Of a stretch of DNA of 64,000 bases, positions 36,538-44,721 are shown piece after piece (positions within the stretch are counted from its first letter, which is position 1; each line of letters starts with the position of its first letter). Both the position numbers and the translations under genes were made by a program. Below the pieces are notes generated by a model. It made no database searches and was not told where the DNA came from. It saw nothing but the letters and a program-made list of their open reading frames with translations. Origin of the DNA: UBA2287 sp964479665. GTDB taxonomy: Bacteria; Bacteroidota; Bacteroidia; Bacteroidales; Tenuifilaceae. The DNA is taken from positions 18,177 to 82,176 of the forward strand of contig CAYZNN010000012.1 in the NCBI GenBank assembly GCA_964479665.1, given 5' to 3'.

Positions 36538-37059
36538 ATGAACCAGGACAATCTATCGAAAATAAACTCGTACCTTTCTTTTAAACTGGGAGAAGAGGAA
36601 TTTGCTGCACACGTTGGGAAGGTGCTCAATATTTTGGAAATGACCAAAATAACTGAAGTGCCTCGCGCCCCCGAGTACATGAAGGGCGTTATTAACCTAC
36701 GAGGAACGGTTTTGCCTGTAATCGATACCCGCATTAAGTTCGGAATGACCGCAACAGAGTATACTACAAACACATGCATTATTGTGCTCGATATTGAAAT
36801 GGATGGCGAATCCGTACATGTGGGTGCTCTCGTTGATGCAGTGCAAGCAGTACTCGAAATTGATAAAGGGGCCATTATGCCACCACCCAGCATTGGCAGT
36901 AAGTACAAGTCCGATTTTATTGAAGGGGTAGCCAATATCGACGAAAAATTCATTATGATCCTTAACATGGATGCTGTTTTCTCCGCCGATGAAATAACCA
37001 GTATGAAAGATAAAACCGAGGAAACAGAGCGTACCGAGCAAATAGAAGAGATAGGATAG
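36538..37059 (+). CDS. cheW: Chemotaxis coupling protein CheW
   Basis: A 173-residue CheW with YLSFKLGEEEFAAHVGKVLNI, APEYMKGVINLRGTVLPVIDTR and FIEGVANIDEKFIMILNMD. It should join CheA to receptors. Its 24-residue tail is Glu/Thr-rich and looks disordered. It follows cheA by 21 bp with a purine-rich AGGAGG at 36526-36531, one of few clear Shine-Dalgarno sequences in the window. The sequence contains a full fold, so it is functional by appearance, yet no classical receptor gene is in the cluster. Confidence 0.95.
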   Translation: MNQDNLSKINSYLSFKLGEEEFAAHVGKVLNILEMTKITEVPRAPEYMKGVINLRGTVLPVIDTRIKFGMTATEYTTNTCIIVLDIEMDGESVHVGALVDAVQAVLEIDKGAIMPPPSIGSKYKSDFIEGVANIDEKFIMILNMDAVFSADEITSMKDKTEETERTEQIEEIG

Positions 37060-37093
37060 ATGCCTAATATTAATCTTTTAGCCTAAAATACTT

Positions 37094-38362
37094 ATGATAC
37101 GGACTCTGTCCATTCTTTCAGTAGTGCTTTTCGCTGGGTTTAATTTGGCCTTTGCACAGGATACCACTGAGTTAAAAAAACCGAAGGTGGAATTCAGCGG
37201 ATTCCTCCGACTCGATTACTGGGCCGATACCCGATTGAATAACGAGGCGCTCGACGGGCTTTTCATTTTTTATCCACTTCCCGAGAAACTCGATGCCAAT
37301 GGTAAAGATATTAATGCGGTAGGGGGGGTGAATTTTTTGGCAATGGCCACCCGACTTCGAACCAATATTACCATGCCCAAGGTTTTTAATGCCAAACCCT
37401 CGGTACTTATTGAAGCCGATTTTACCGGACTCTCAAATAATGTTCACATGCGATTTAGGCATGCCCTGGCAAAGTTCACATGGGAATCGGGTTCGGAATT
37501 GAACCTGGGATTAACTTGGCACCCTATGTTTGTTCCCGAAGTTTTTCCCCATGTTGCCAGCCTCAATACGGGTGCTCCCTTTCAGAGTTTCTATCGAAGT
37601 CCCCAAATAACTTTTAAGCAGAGCATAACACCCAGTTTTAAATTTATTCTGTCGGCCATTACCCAAAACGATAATAGGAATGTTGGGCCCGATGCACCAG
37701 CTGGTTCGTCGAAACTGCTGCGCCATTCCATGATTCCCAACCTGCATGCGCAGCTGCAATATGCAAAAGGGCCTATTACCCTAGGACTGGCAACCGATTA
37801 TAAGAACCTTCGGCCTTTACTCTCGGTAAAGTCGCTCACACAAACACCAGCACCAGAGTACGTTACTAATGAGCGAATTATAGGACTCAGCTACATGGGC
37901 TATTTCAAATACCAAAGCGGATTGTTTACTGCAAAGTTTAAGGGTATGTATGGTCAGAATTTGGGCGAGCACCTACTTTTGGGAGGTTATGCAGTTACCT
38001 CAATCGATAGCCTAACGGGTATTCAGCATTACACTCCGGTCAATCACGTTTTTGGACATGTTAATATAACCTACGGAAAAACCTTCATGCCCGGCATTTT
38101 CATGGGCTATGCAAAAAATTTGGGTGCTAGCAAAAATGTTATCGACGACAAGCGTGTTTATGGTAGAGGCATGGATATAGAGTACTTATATCGAATTGCC
38201 CCCAATGTTACCTTTAGGAATAAGAATTTAAGCATAATGAGTGAGGTTGAGTATACTGTTGCAGCAACAGGCCAAATTGAGGTTAGCAACAGAGCCAAAG
38301 TTGTAAATTCCAAAGAAACTGCCAATACTCGTTTTCTGGTAATGATTCAGTACGATTTCTAG
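37094..38362 (+). CDS. Outer-membrane beta-barrel protein, porin-like
   Basis: A 422-residue exported protein with a signal peptide (VVLFAGFNLAFAQ) and a body of alternating strands rich in aromatic residues, ending in the aromatic MIQYDF typical of outer-membrane barrels. FSGFLRLDYWADTR and the repeated amphipathic strands suggest a DcaP/porin-like barrel. It lies in the middle of the chemosensory cluster, between cheW and cheR, in the same direction and with short spacers (34 and 12 bp), so it is probably cotranscribed. No ligand can be named. Confidence 0.85.
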   Translation: MIRTLSILSVVLFAGFNLAFAQDTTELKKPKVEFSGFLRLDYWADTRLNNEALDGLFIFYPLPEKLDANGKDINAVGGVNFLAMATRLRTNITMPKVFNAKPSVLIEADFTGLSNNVHMRFRHALAKFTWESGSELNLGLTWHPMFVPEVFPHVASLNTGAPFQSFYRSPQITFKQSITPSFKFILSAITQNDNRNVGPDAPAGSSKLLRHSMIPNLHAQLQYAKGPITLGLATDYKNLRPLLSVKSLTQTPAPEYVTNERIIGLSYMGYFKYQSGLFTAKFKGMYGQNLGEHLLLGGYAVTSIDSLTGIQHYTPVNHVFGHVNITYGKTFMPGIFMGYAKNLGASKNVIDDKRVYGRGMDIEYLYRIAPNVTFRNKNLSIMSEVEYTVAATGQIEVSNRAKVVNSKETANTRFLVMIQYDF

Positions 38363-38374
38363 TTTTTAAGACGA

Positions 38375-39229
38375 ATGGACCCTAAAATTAACGATTTATT
38401 TAGGGCACAGCTCACCAACGAGGAGTTCGATAAACTAAGCCGCTTCATTTATAAGGAGAGCGGTATTAAAATGCCTCCCGTAAAAAGAGTTATGCTTCAA
38501 AGCCGTTTGCAAAAACGGCTAAGGGAGCTCAATATGACCAATTTTAAGGAGTACTGCGAGTACGTTTTTAGCCGCGAGGGCCTCAATAACGAAATTATTC
38601 ATATGCTCGACGTGGTAAGTACCAATAAAACCGATTTTTTTCGCGAACCCGTTCATTTCGAATTTTTACAGGATATTGTATTGCCCGAATTTGTTGGGCA
38701 ACGTTCCTTGGGGAGAACAATAAAAGTGTGGAGTGCAGGTTGCTCAAGTGGCGAAGAACCCTATACCATTGCCATTGTGCTCGCCGAATTTGCAGAGCAG
38801 AATTTGGGATTCGACTTCTCTATACTTGGCACCGATATTTCAACCCAAATTCTTCAGAAGGCCATCGATGCAGTTTACAAAGAGGATCGTGTTGCCATCA
38901 TTCCGCTGGAACTGAAACGTAAGCACCTGCTTCGAAGCAAGGACCGAAACAACCCTACGGTTAAAATTGGCCCCCATTTGCGCAAGAAGGTTCGCTTCGG
39001 ACGCCTAAACTTTATGGATTCGCAGTACGACATTGCCGAAACTTTCGATGTGGTATTCTGTAGGAATGTTCTCATATATTTCGACCGTGAAACACAGGAG
39101 CGAGTAATCGCTAAACTGTGCGAAAAACTTAGAGTAGGTGGCTATTTCTTTTTGGGGCATTCCGAGTCGATAATGAATATGAACCTTCCGCTGAAGCAAA
39201 TAAAACCTACCATTTTCCAACGCATATAG
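38375..39229 (+). CDS. cheR: Chemotaxis protein methyltransferase CheR
   Basis: A 284-residue SAM-dependent methyltransferase that modifies receptor glutamates. The N-terminal helical domain (FIYKESGIKMPPVKRVMLQSRL) and catalytic domain (KVWSAGCSSGEEPYTIAI, ILGTDIST, VVFCRNVLIYFD) are complete. No receptor pentapeptide-binding insertion is noted. A methyltransferase with no receptor in the cluster implies a receptor elsewhere or a different substrate. Confidence 0.96.
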   Translation: MDPKINDLFRAQLTNEEFDKLSRFIYKESGIKMPPVKRVMLQSRLQKRLRELNMTNFKEYCEYVFSREGLNNEIIHMLDVVSTNKTDFFREPVHFEFLQDIVLPEFVGQRSLGRTIKVWSAGCSSGEEPYTIAIVLAEFAEQNLGFDFSILGTDISTQILQKAIDAVYKEDRVAIIPLELKRKHLLRSKDRNNPTVKIGPHLRKKVRFGRLNFMDSQYDIAETFDVVFCRNVLIYFDRETQERVIAKLCEKLRVGGYFFLGHSESIMNMNLPLKQIKPTIFQRI

Positions 39230-39262
39230 CCTTTCAAAATTAACCCTAGACCTAGATAAACC

Positions 39263-40165
39263 ATGGGACACTCAATAACCGACGACGAACTGTTAAGCGA
39301 GCTCAAACGCCGATTCGAACAGAATAAAACCTCCCTGAAGGAACTAAAAAACCTGAACGATGAGCTTAAACTGGTGAATAAGAAATTGGAGGAATCGGAA
39401 TCGCTTAAGAGCCATTTTATTTCCAACATTACCAACGAAATCATTAATCCTTTCACATCCATACTGGGGCTTTCTAAAGCCATTCTGTCTGTCGATAAAG
39501 AGAACTGGAAAAAGGTGATAACCATGGTTGCTCTCATCCATTCCGAAGCCTTTAACCTCGATTTTCAGTTCCGCAACATATTTGTTGCAGCCAAAATTGA
39601 AGCAGGCGAAATTTTCCCCGAAACGCTTAATGTAGATGTGGAAAACCTGATTGAGAGTGTTGTTGAGTCGTTCAAATTCGAAGCAAAAAAGAAGAAGTTG
39701 GTAATCATTCATCGGTTTAAGGCCAAAACTCGCGATGGCAACTCGTTCGTATTCAAAACCGACCCAGAAAAACTGAAACTTGTTTTGGCCAACCTGCTAA
39801 GTAACGCCATAAACTTCAGCTTCGAGGGTGGTGAAATTGAACTGACCACTTGGGTTGAGGATAGCTGTTTAAAAATTTCGGTTCGCGATCATGGTATTGG
39901 TATAAGCAAAGAGAATCAAAAAATTATTTTCGATCGATTTAAGCGTCTCGATTCGGGAATTAATTCGCTTAACAGGGGGCATGGATTGGGGCTATCGGTA
40001 AATAAGGCTATTCTCGACATGCTAAATGGTAAAATAAATATTGAAAGCGTATTGGGTAAAGGAGCTTGCTTCACCATCACAATTCCCGAAGCGCAGGCTC
40101 AAGCTACCGATTTTGCCTCCGATGCAAACGAAACTTTCTTCGATACCGACGAGGAAGTTTTTTAA
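39263..40165 (+). CDS. Histidine-kinase-like ATPase lacking the phospho-acceptor histidine
   Basis: A 300-residue soluble protein with an N-terminal coiled coil, an H-box-like helix and an HATPase domain. The H-box aligns as F-I-S-N-I-T-N58-E-I-I-N-P, with Asn58 where histidine is expected (canonical SHEIRNP). The ATP site is intact: ANLLSNAINFS (N box), VRDHGIGIS (G1) and GHGLGLSVNKAIL (G2). The acidic C-terminus ends in DTDEEVF. It could be an allosteric ATPase, a phosphatase or a scaffold in the Che system; this is inference. It sits 9 bp before cheD. Confidence 0.88.
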   Translation: MGHSITDDELLSELKRRFEQNKTSLKELKNLNDELKLVNKKLEESESLKSHFISNITNEIINPFTSILGLSKAILSVDKENWKKVITMVALIHSEAFNLDFQFRNIFVAAKIEAGEIFPETLNVDVENLIESVVESFKFEAKKKKLVIIHRFKAKTRDGNSFVFKTDPEKLKLVLANLLSNAINFSFEGGEIELTTWVEDSCLKISVRDHGIGISKENQKIIFDRFKRLDSGINSLNRGHGLGLSVNKAILDMLNGKINIESVLGKGACFTITIPEAQAQATDFASDANETFFDTDEEVF

Positions 40166-40174
40166 CCAGAAGCC

Positions 40175-40657
40175 ATGGACGAGCTGGGAACTCACTTTCT
40201 ATATCCCGCTGCGCTTTACGCCAGCAAAGCGCCAACAAAGGTTTCAACCATTTTGGGCTCTTGCGTTGCTGTATGCCTTTACGATCCAATCCTCAAAATT
40301 GGCGGAATAAACCATTTCATGCTTCCGTACTGGAACGGGCAGGGTTTGGCTAGCCCTAAATATGGCAATATAGCCATTGAGAAACTCATTGAAAAAATGC
40401 TTTCATTCGGTTCACTCAAGTCGAATCTAAAAGCTAAGGTTTTTGGGGGTGGAGAAGTAATTGAAACCAATATAACCCAATTTCATATTGGCGAGCGAAA
40501 CATTAGGGTAGCTATTGAAATGCTTCAAGAATTTAACATTCCGGTAGTTGCCAAGAGCTTGGGGGGGAAGTTGGGTCGGAAAATCGAGTTTACAACCGAT
40601 ACGGGTGAAGTACGCCAGAAATATATTGAAAAAACCCAAATCCAAATTTCTACTTAA
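40175..40657 (+). CDS. cheD: Chemoreceptor glutamine deamidase CheD
   Basis: A 160-residue CheD. The catalytic Cys30 (ILGSCVAV) and His47 (GINHFMLP) have the 17-residue spacing of characterised CheD, and KVFGGGEVI is conserved. CheD deamidates receptor glutamines and, in some bacteria, interacts with CheC or CheY. The gene lies between the pseudokinase and cheB. As with CheR and CheB, its receptor substrate is not encoded in the window. Confidence 0.95.
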   Translation: MDELGTHFLYPAALYASKAPTKVSTILGSCVAVCLYDPILKIGGINHFMLPYWNGQGLASPKYGNIAIEKLIEKMLSFGSLKSNLKAKVFGGGEVIETNITQFHIGERNIRVAIEMLQEFNIPVVAKSLGGKLGRKIEFTTDTGEVRQKYIEKTQIQIST

Positions 40658-40696
40658 AAGCAGATTTGCTAGATTTGTAAAAAACACATAGGATTT

Positions 40697-41773
40697 ATGG
40701 AGGTTAAAGTTCGGGTACTCATTGTTGACGATTCGGCGGTTGTTCGGCAAACACTTAGCCAAATTATTGAATCCGACCCACAACTTGAGGTAATGGGCGC
40801 AGCCTCCGATCCGTTTTTTGCTGCCAAAAAAATTGCCGAAGAGGTACCCGACGTCATTACCCTCGACGTGGAAATGCCCCGAATGGATGGGCTTACTTTC
40901 CTCAAAAAAATCATGTCGCAGCACCCTATTCCAGTAGTAATTATTTCGAGTTTAACAGCCCAAGGCACCGAAACGGGCCTCAAAGCCCTTGAACTGGGGG
41001 CAGTTGAAATAATTACTAAACCCCAAATGAATACTAAAACATTCTTTGAGGAGTCGCGCATTCGGATTTGCGATGCCATAAAAAGTGCTGCTCAAGCCAA
41101 GTTGAAACGACGGAGAATAGAAACTGAACCCATTTATGTTCCCCCAAAATTATCGGCCGATGCAGTTATTGCCCCTGTAACGGGCAATTTAAGCATGATA
41201 AAAACAACCGAAATTGTAGTTGCCGTTGGTGCTTCTACCGGAGGTACCGAAGCATTAACTACTTTTTTGCAGGCCATGCCTCTCGACACCCCCGGCATAG
41301 TTATAGTTCAGCACATGCCCGAAAAGTTTACAACCTCTTTTGCCAATAGGCTCAACGAAATTTGTAAAATTACAGTTAAAGAGGCCGAAAATGGTGATAG
41401 TGTTATTAGGGGTCGCGCACTTATTGCTCCTGGCAACTTCCATATGTTGCTCAAGCGAAGTGGTGCTCGCTACTATGTTGAGGTTAAAGAGGGTCCGCTG
41501 GTCAATAGGCATCGACCCTCGGTAGACGTGCTCTTTCGCAGCACCGCAAGGTACGCAGGGGCTAATGCTATTGGAGTAATAATGACCGGAATGGGGGGCG
41601 ATGGTGCCCGGGGGCTCCTTGAAATGAAGCAAGCTGGTGCCAAAACCATTGCTCAGGATGAGAAAACATGTGTAGTATTTGGAATGCCCAAAGAGGCAAT
41701 AAAACTGGGGGCAGTCGATAAAGTATTACCTCTCGAAGCCATAGCACCTTATGTTATAAGACCCATAGGGTAA
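40697..41773 (+). CDS. cheB: Chemotaxis protein-glutamate methylesterase CheB
   Basis: A 358-residue response regulator with an N-terminal receiver (phospho-acceptor Asp57 in VITLDVEMPRMDG) and a C-terminal methylesterase. The catalytic triad is Ser180 (VGASTGGTEAL), His206 (VQHMPEKFT) and Asp302 (TGMGGDGARGL). A basic linker of about 40 residues joins them. Length is normal. Confidence 0.97.
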   Translation: MEVKVRVLIVDDSAVVRQTLSQIIESDPQLEVMGAASDPFFAAKKIAEEVPDVITLDVEMPRMDGLTFLKKIMSQHPIPVVIISSLTAQGTETGLKALELGAVEIITKPQMNTKTFFEESRIRICDAIKSAAQAKLKRRRIETEPIYVPPKLSADAVIAPVTGNLSMIKTTEIVVAVGASTGGTEALTTFLQAMPLDTPGIVIVQHMPEKFTTSFANRLNEICKITVKEAENGDSVIRGRALIAPGNFHMLLKRSGARYYVEVKEGPLVNRHRPSVDVLFRSTARYAGANAIGVIMTGMGGDGARGLLEMKQAGAKTIAQDEKTCVVFGMPKEAIKLGAVDKVLPLEAIAPYVIRPIG

Positions 41774-41911
41774 TTAGCAGCAGTTTTTCGGCTTAACCTT
41801 TTTTGAATAAAGCCCGAACTATTACCCTTGGGTGCCTGCAAAGCTATTTTTTTAGCAACATGTTGGAGTTGTTAAGAAATAATACCTATTTTTAGTCAAA
41901 TTTTTTGCACT

Positions 41912-44194
41912 ATGCACGGTAACTATTCTAAGTGGTTTGTATTCCGCTACACCATTTTGGGTTTTGGAATTGGACTAATCTTTCTGTTTATTGCGCTATT
42001 TATACAAGCTTTCTCTTCCGATTTGGCAGTGTCATTCGATGGCTTTATAGAGGCTCACCGCAGAGCCCCCTCGTTCTTTATTATCGACATGGCACCCTTT
42101 GTACTGGCTATAGTTTTCTATTATGCCTCCCGATATATATCTTCCTATCAAACCGATAATACAAAATACATTGAGCATGAACAGTCGCATCAGCGGAAAC
42201 TTTACCGATTTGTTGAGAAGCTGCGCACTGGTGAAATTGATGCCGAATATAATCCCGAAGAAACCGACGTGCTAGGGAAAGCCATTGTGAACCTTCGCAA
42301 CACACTGAAAAAAAGCACAGAGGAAGAGCAAGTAAGACGCACTGAGGACGAGCAACGCCGCTGGACTGCTGAGGGTTTAGCCATGTTTGGTGAGATTCTC
42401 CGTTCGGAGAAAGATAACATCGACGATCTTTCCTACCTCATAGTCAGCAATCTGGTTAAATATATCGATGCTAATCAGGGTGGTTTCTACCTGCTCGACG
42501 ATAACGACCCAGGCAATAAATTCTTCCAACTTACCGCTTGCTATGCATATGAGCGAAGAAAATATGCCGATGCAAGAATTAACTGGGGCGAAGGTTTAGT
42601 AGGCGCATGCGCCTTGGAAAAGGAAACCACCATACTGAAAAAAATTCCCGATTCGTACCTGAAAATAACATCGGGACTGGGACAGGCCAACCCCTCGTAC
42701 CTTATTCTGGTTCCCCTGAAAGTTAACGATGAGGTTCATGGTGTTCTCGAGTTAGCCTCATTCAAACCGCTCGATAAGTTTAAAATTGAGTTTATTGAGA
42801 AGGTAGCCGAGAGCATAGCCTCAACCATTTCGAGCGTTAAAATTAATTTGCGTACCTCCCGTTTACTTAAGGAGTCGCAGGAAAGGGCCGATGCTTTTAG
42901 AATGCAGGAGGAGCAGTTACGCCAGAATATGGAGGAATTGCAGGCAACCCAGGAGGAAGCAACCCGCCAGGCCGACAAGTTCATAACCTTTACCAATTCG
43001 GTAAATCATACCCTTATACGGGCCGAGTACGATGTGAATGGCGTTTTACTCTATGCCAATACCAAGTTTCTTCAGAAGTTGGAATACCCCTCCAATTCCG
43101 ACGTGGAGGGAAAGCATATTTCCATGTTTATTAATAAAAAAGACCGGGTTTGGTTTGAGGAGATTTGGGAAAGTTTGGCCCGGGGTGGGCACCACTTCGA
43201 GGGCGATATGAAACATGTTACCCGCACAGGTAAAGACTTGTGGACCATAGCTACTTACACTTGCATGCGCAACCCCAACGGAGCCGTTGAAAAAATTCTA
43301 TTTCTTGCCATAGATACTACCGAGCAGAAAAGCCAGAGTCTCGATTTCGAGGGACAAATTGAAGCGCTCAACCGTTCGTCCATAAAAAGCGAATTCACAC
43401 CAACAGGCGATGTTATTGATGTGAACGATAAATTTCAGCAGGTATTCGGTTGGGGTTTGGCTGAAGCCAAAACACGAAACGTGTTCGATTTTGTGAATGA
43501 GAGCGATAAGAAATTCCTCGAACGAATTTGGGACGATGTAACCCACGGAATGCCCTTTGAAGGTCAATTGAAAATGCACACCAAGTCAGGGGTAGAAAAA
43601 TGGTTCCGAGGCACATTTACGGCAGTTAACGACATGTACGGAGAGGTGGCCAAAGTTGTATTCATTGCTCACGATACAACCCGCGAGAAGATTATGGAAA
43701 TGGAAACCAAGGAGCAAACCGAGCAGCTTAAAAGGCAGGAGGAAATGCTCCGTCAGAATGAGGTGGAGCTCAATCGTAAGCTCAGAGAGGCCAAAGAGGA
43801 ACTTAAAACCCAGTTTAAAGAGATTGAAAAATTCAAAATACGAGCTGAAAAAACCCTCGAAGGTTTCCTCGATGCCATTATTACAACTGATCAGGATGGC
43901 GTAGTTGAGTTTTACAACAATGCAGCCGAAGATCTGTTTGGAGTAGGCCGCGTTGAAATTATAGGGCAGAATATCCGAATGCTTTTCCCCAGCGATGCAT
44001 CGGAGAAAGACGAGTTTCTTGCAGCTTACCTCGATCCAGCAAAGCCCGCAATTGTTGGACAGCGCCGCGAGGTTACCATTACAACCCGAGGTGGAGAGGA
44101 AATTCCAGTGCTAATGCTTATATCCGAGGCTAAAATTGGTCGCGAACATACCTTTACAGCATTCATTCAGAATATTTCGGTGGATCTGTTTTAG
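41912..44194 (+). CDS. Membrane GAF/PAS sensory protein without an output domain
   Basis: A 760-residue protein with two membrane helices (about 11-33 and 55-75), a HAMP-like stretch, a GAF domain (about 160-310: LIVSNLVKYIDANQGGFYLLDD), a coiled coil with MEELQATQEEATRQ, two PAS domains (about 345-460 and 480-590), a second coiled coil, and a third PAS domain (EGFLDAIITTDQDGVVEFYNNAAEDLFG) at the C-terminus. No kinase, cyclase, GGDEF or receptor signalling hairpin follows. It is the last gene in the Che cluster direction, 138 bp after cheB, and is the only predicted membrane sensor there; a receptor role is inferred from position. Confidence 0.85.
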   Translation: MHGNYSKWFVFRYTILGFGIGLIFLFIALFIQAFSSDLAVSFDGFIEAHRRAPSFFIIDMAPFVLAIVFYYASRYISSYQTDNTKYIEHEQSHQRKLYRFVEKLRTGEIDAEYNPEETDVLGKAIVNLRNTLKKSTEEEQVRRTEDEQRRWTAEGLAMFGEILRSEKDNIDDLSYLIVSNLVKYIDANQGGFYLLDDNDPGNKFFQLTACYAYERRKYADARINWGEGLVGACALEKETTILKKIPDSYLKITSGLGQANPSYLILVPLKVNDEVHGVLELASFKPLDKFKIEFIEKVAESIASTISSVKINLRTSRLLKESQERADAFRMQEEQLRQNMEELQATQEEATRQADKFITFTNSVNHTLIRAEYDVNGVLLYANTKFLQKLEYPSNSDVEGKHISMFINKKDRVWFEEIWESLARGGHHFEGDMKHVTRTGKDLWTIATYTCMRNPNGAVEKILFLAIDTTEQKSQSLDFEGQIEALNRSSIKSEFTPTGDVIDVNDKFQQVFGWGLAEAKTRNVFDFVNESDKKFLERIWDDVTHGMPFEGQLKMHTKSGVEKWFRGTFTAVNDMYGEVAKVVFIAHDTTREKIMEMETKEQTEQLKRQEEMLRQNEVELNRKLREAKEELKTQFKEIEKFKIRAEKTLEGFLDAIITTDQDGVVEFYNNAAEDLFGVGRVEIIGQNIRMLFPSDASEKDEFLAAYLDPAKPAIVGQRREVTITTRGGEEIPVLMLISEAKIGREHTFTAFIQNISVDLF

Positions 44195-44367
44195 CAGGAT
44201 TACTTTTATATTGTATTTTTCTATTGGCCTGCCTTGCAAGAACTATTATTAAGGTTGTAAAATTAAACCCTTATATATTATTTAATCACTACTGTGCAAT
44301 ATAACTAGTAAAATCAGAGCTACTAGCCCTCCGTTCAGGCGGTAATCCCAGTTATAATAAAACTTCT

Positions 44368-44518
44368 GAGGCTGTCTCAAAAGTCAAAAAACAACAACTC
44401 TCTTTCTCTGAGTTTCTCTGCGACTCCTCATCGTGTCTCTTTTTAGCAATGTTTTAAATAACTCTAAGTTCCACAGGGATGCTCACATAGAAACACCGAG
44501 GACTTTTGAGACAACCCC
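44368..44518 (+). repeat. MITE-like repeat, copy B, with terminal inverted repeats
   Basis: A 151-bp element bounded by 18-bp inverted repeats: GAGGCTGTCTCAAAAGTC on the left and GACTTTTGAGACAACCCC on the right (two mismatches). The interior matches copy A at 5648-5800 but has no ORF. End sequence resembles that of IS elements starting GGGnTGTCTCAAA, so a transposase in trans could once have moved it. No clear target duplication is seen. Confidence 0.8.
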
Positions 44519-44656
44519 ATTTCTAGGTTTAGAACATATGAGCGTTTGTTGGCGATAGAATTAATACAAATACTTCTTACTAATTAAGACCATTTCCATT
44601 AAGACTGATTTTTTGACTTACATGTTTCCCCCTCCCTCTTAAAAGCAAAAAAAGAA

Positions 44657-44687
44657 TTGGAAGGCTTCCATTTTGTTACTATTTTTG
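44657..44687 (+). promoter_or_regulatory. Putative purL promoter
   Basis: TTG at 44657-44659, a 20-bp spacer and TATTTTTG at 44680-44687 fit the Bacteroidetes consensus; the start codon is 34 bp further on. No purine riboswitch was seen. Confidence 0.65.
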
Positions 44688-44721
44688 AACGGATTTTCAA
44701 AACCCTTTCATACAGCAAAAC

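Larger units (their letters stand above)
44195..44721. other. 527-bp intergenic region with a MITE-like element
   Basis: The spacer between the GAF/PAS protein and purL holds the MITE-like copy B (44368-44518) and the purL promoter. The remaining DNA is AT-rich and shows no ORF or RNA gene. Confidence 0.75.
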
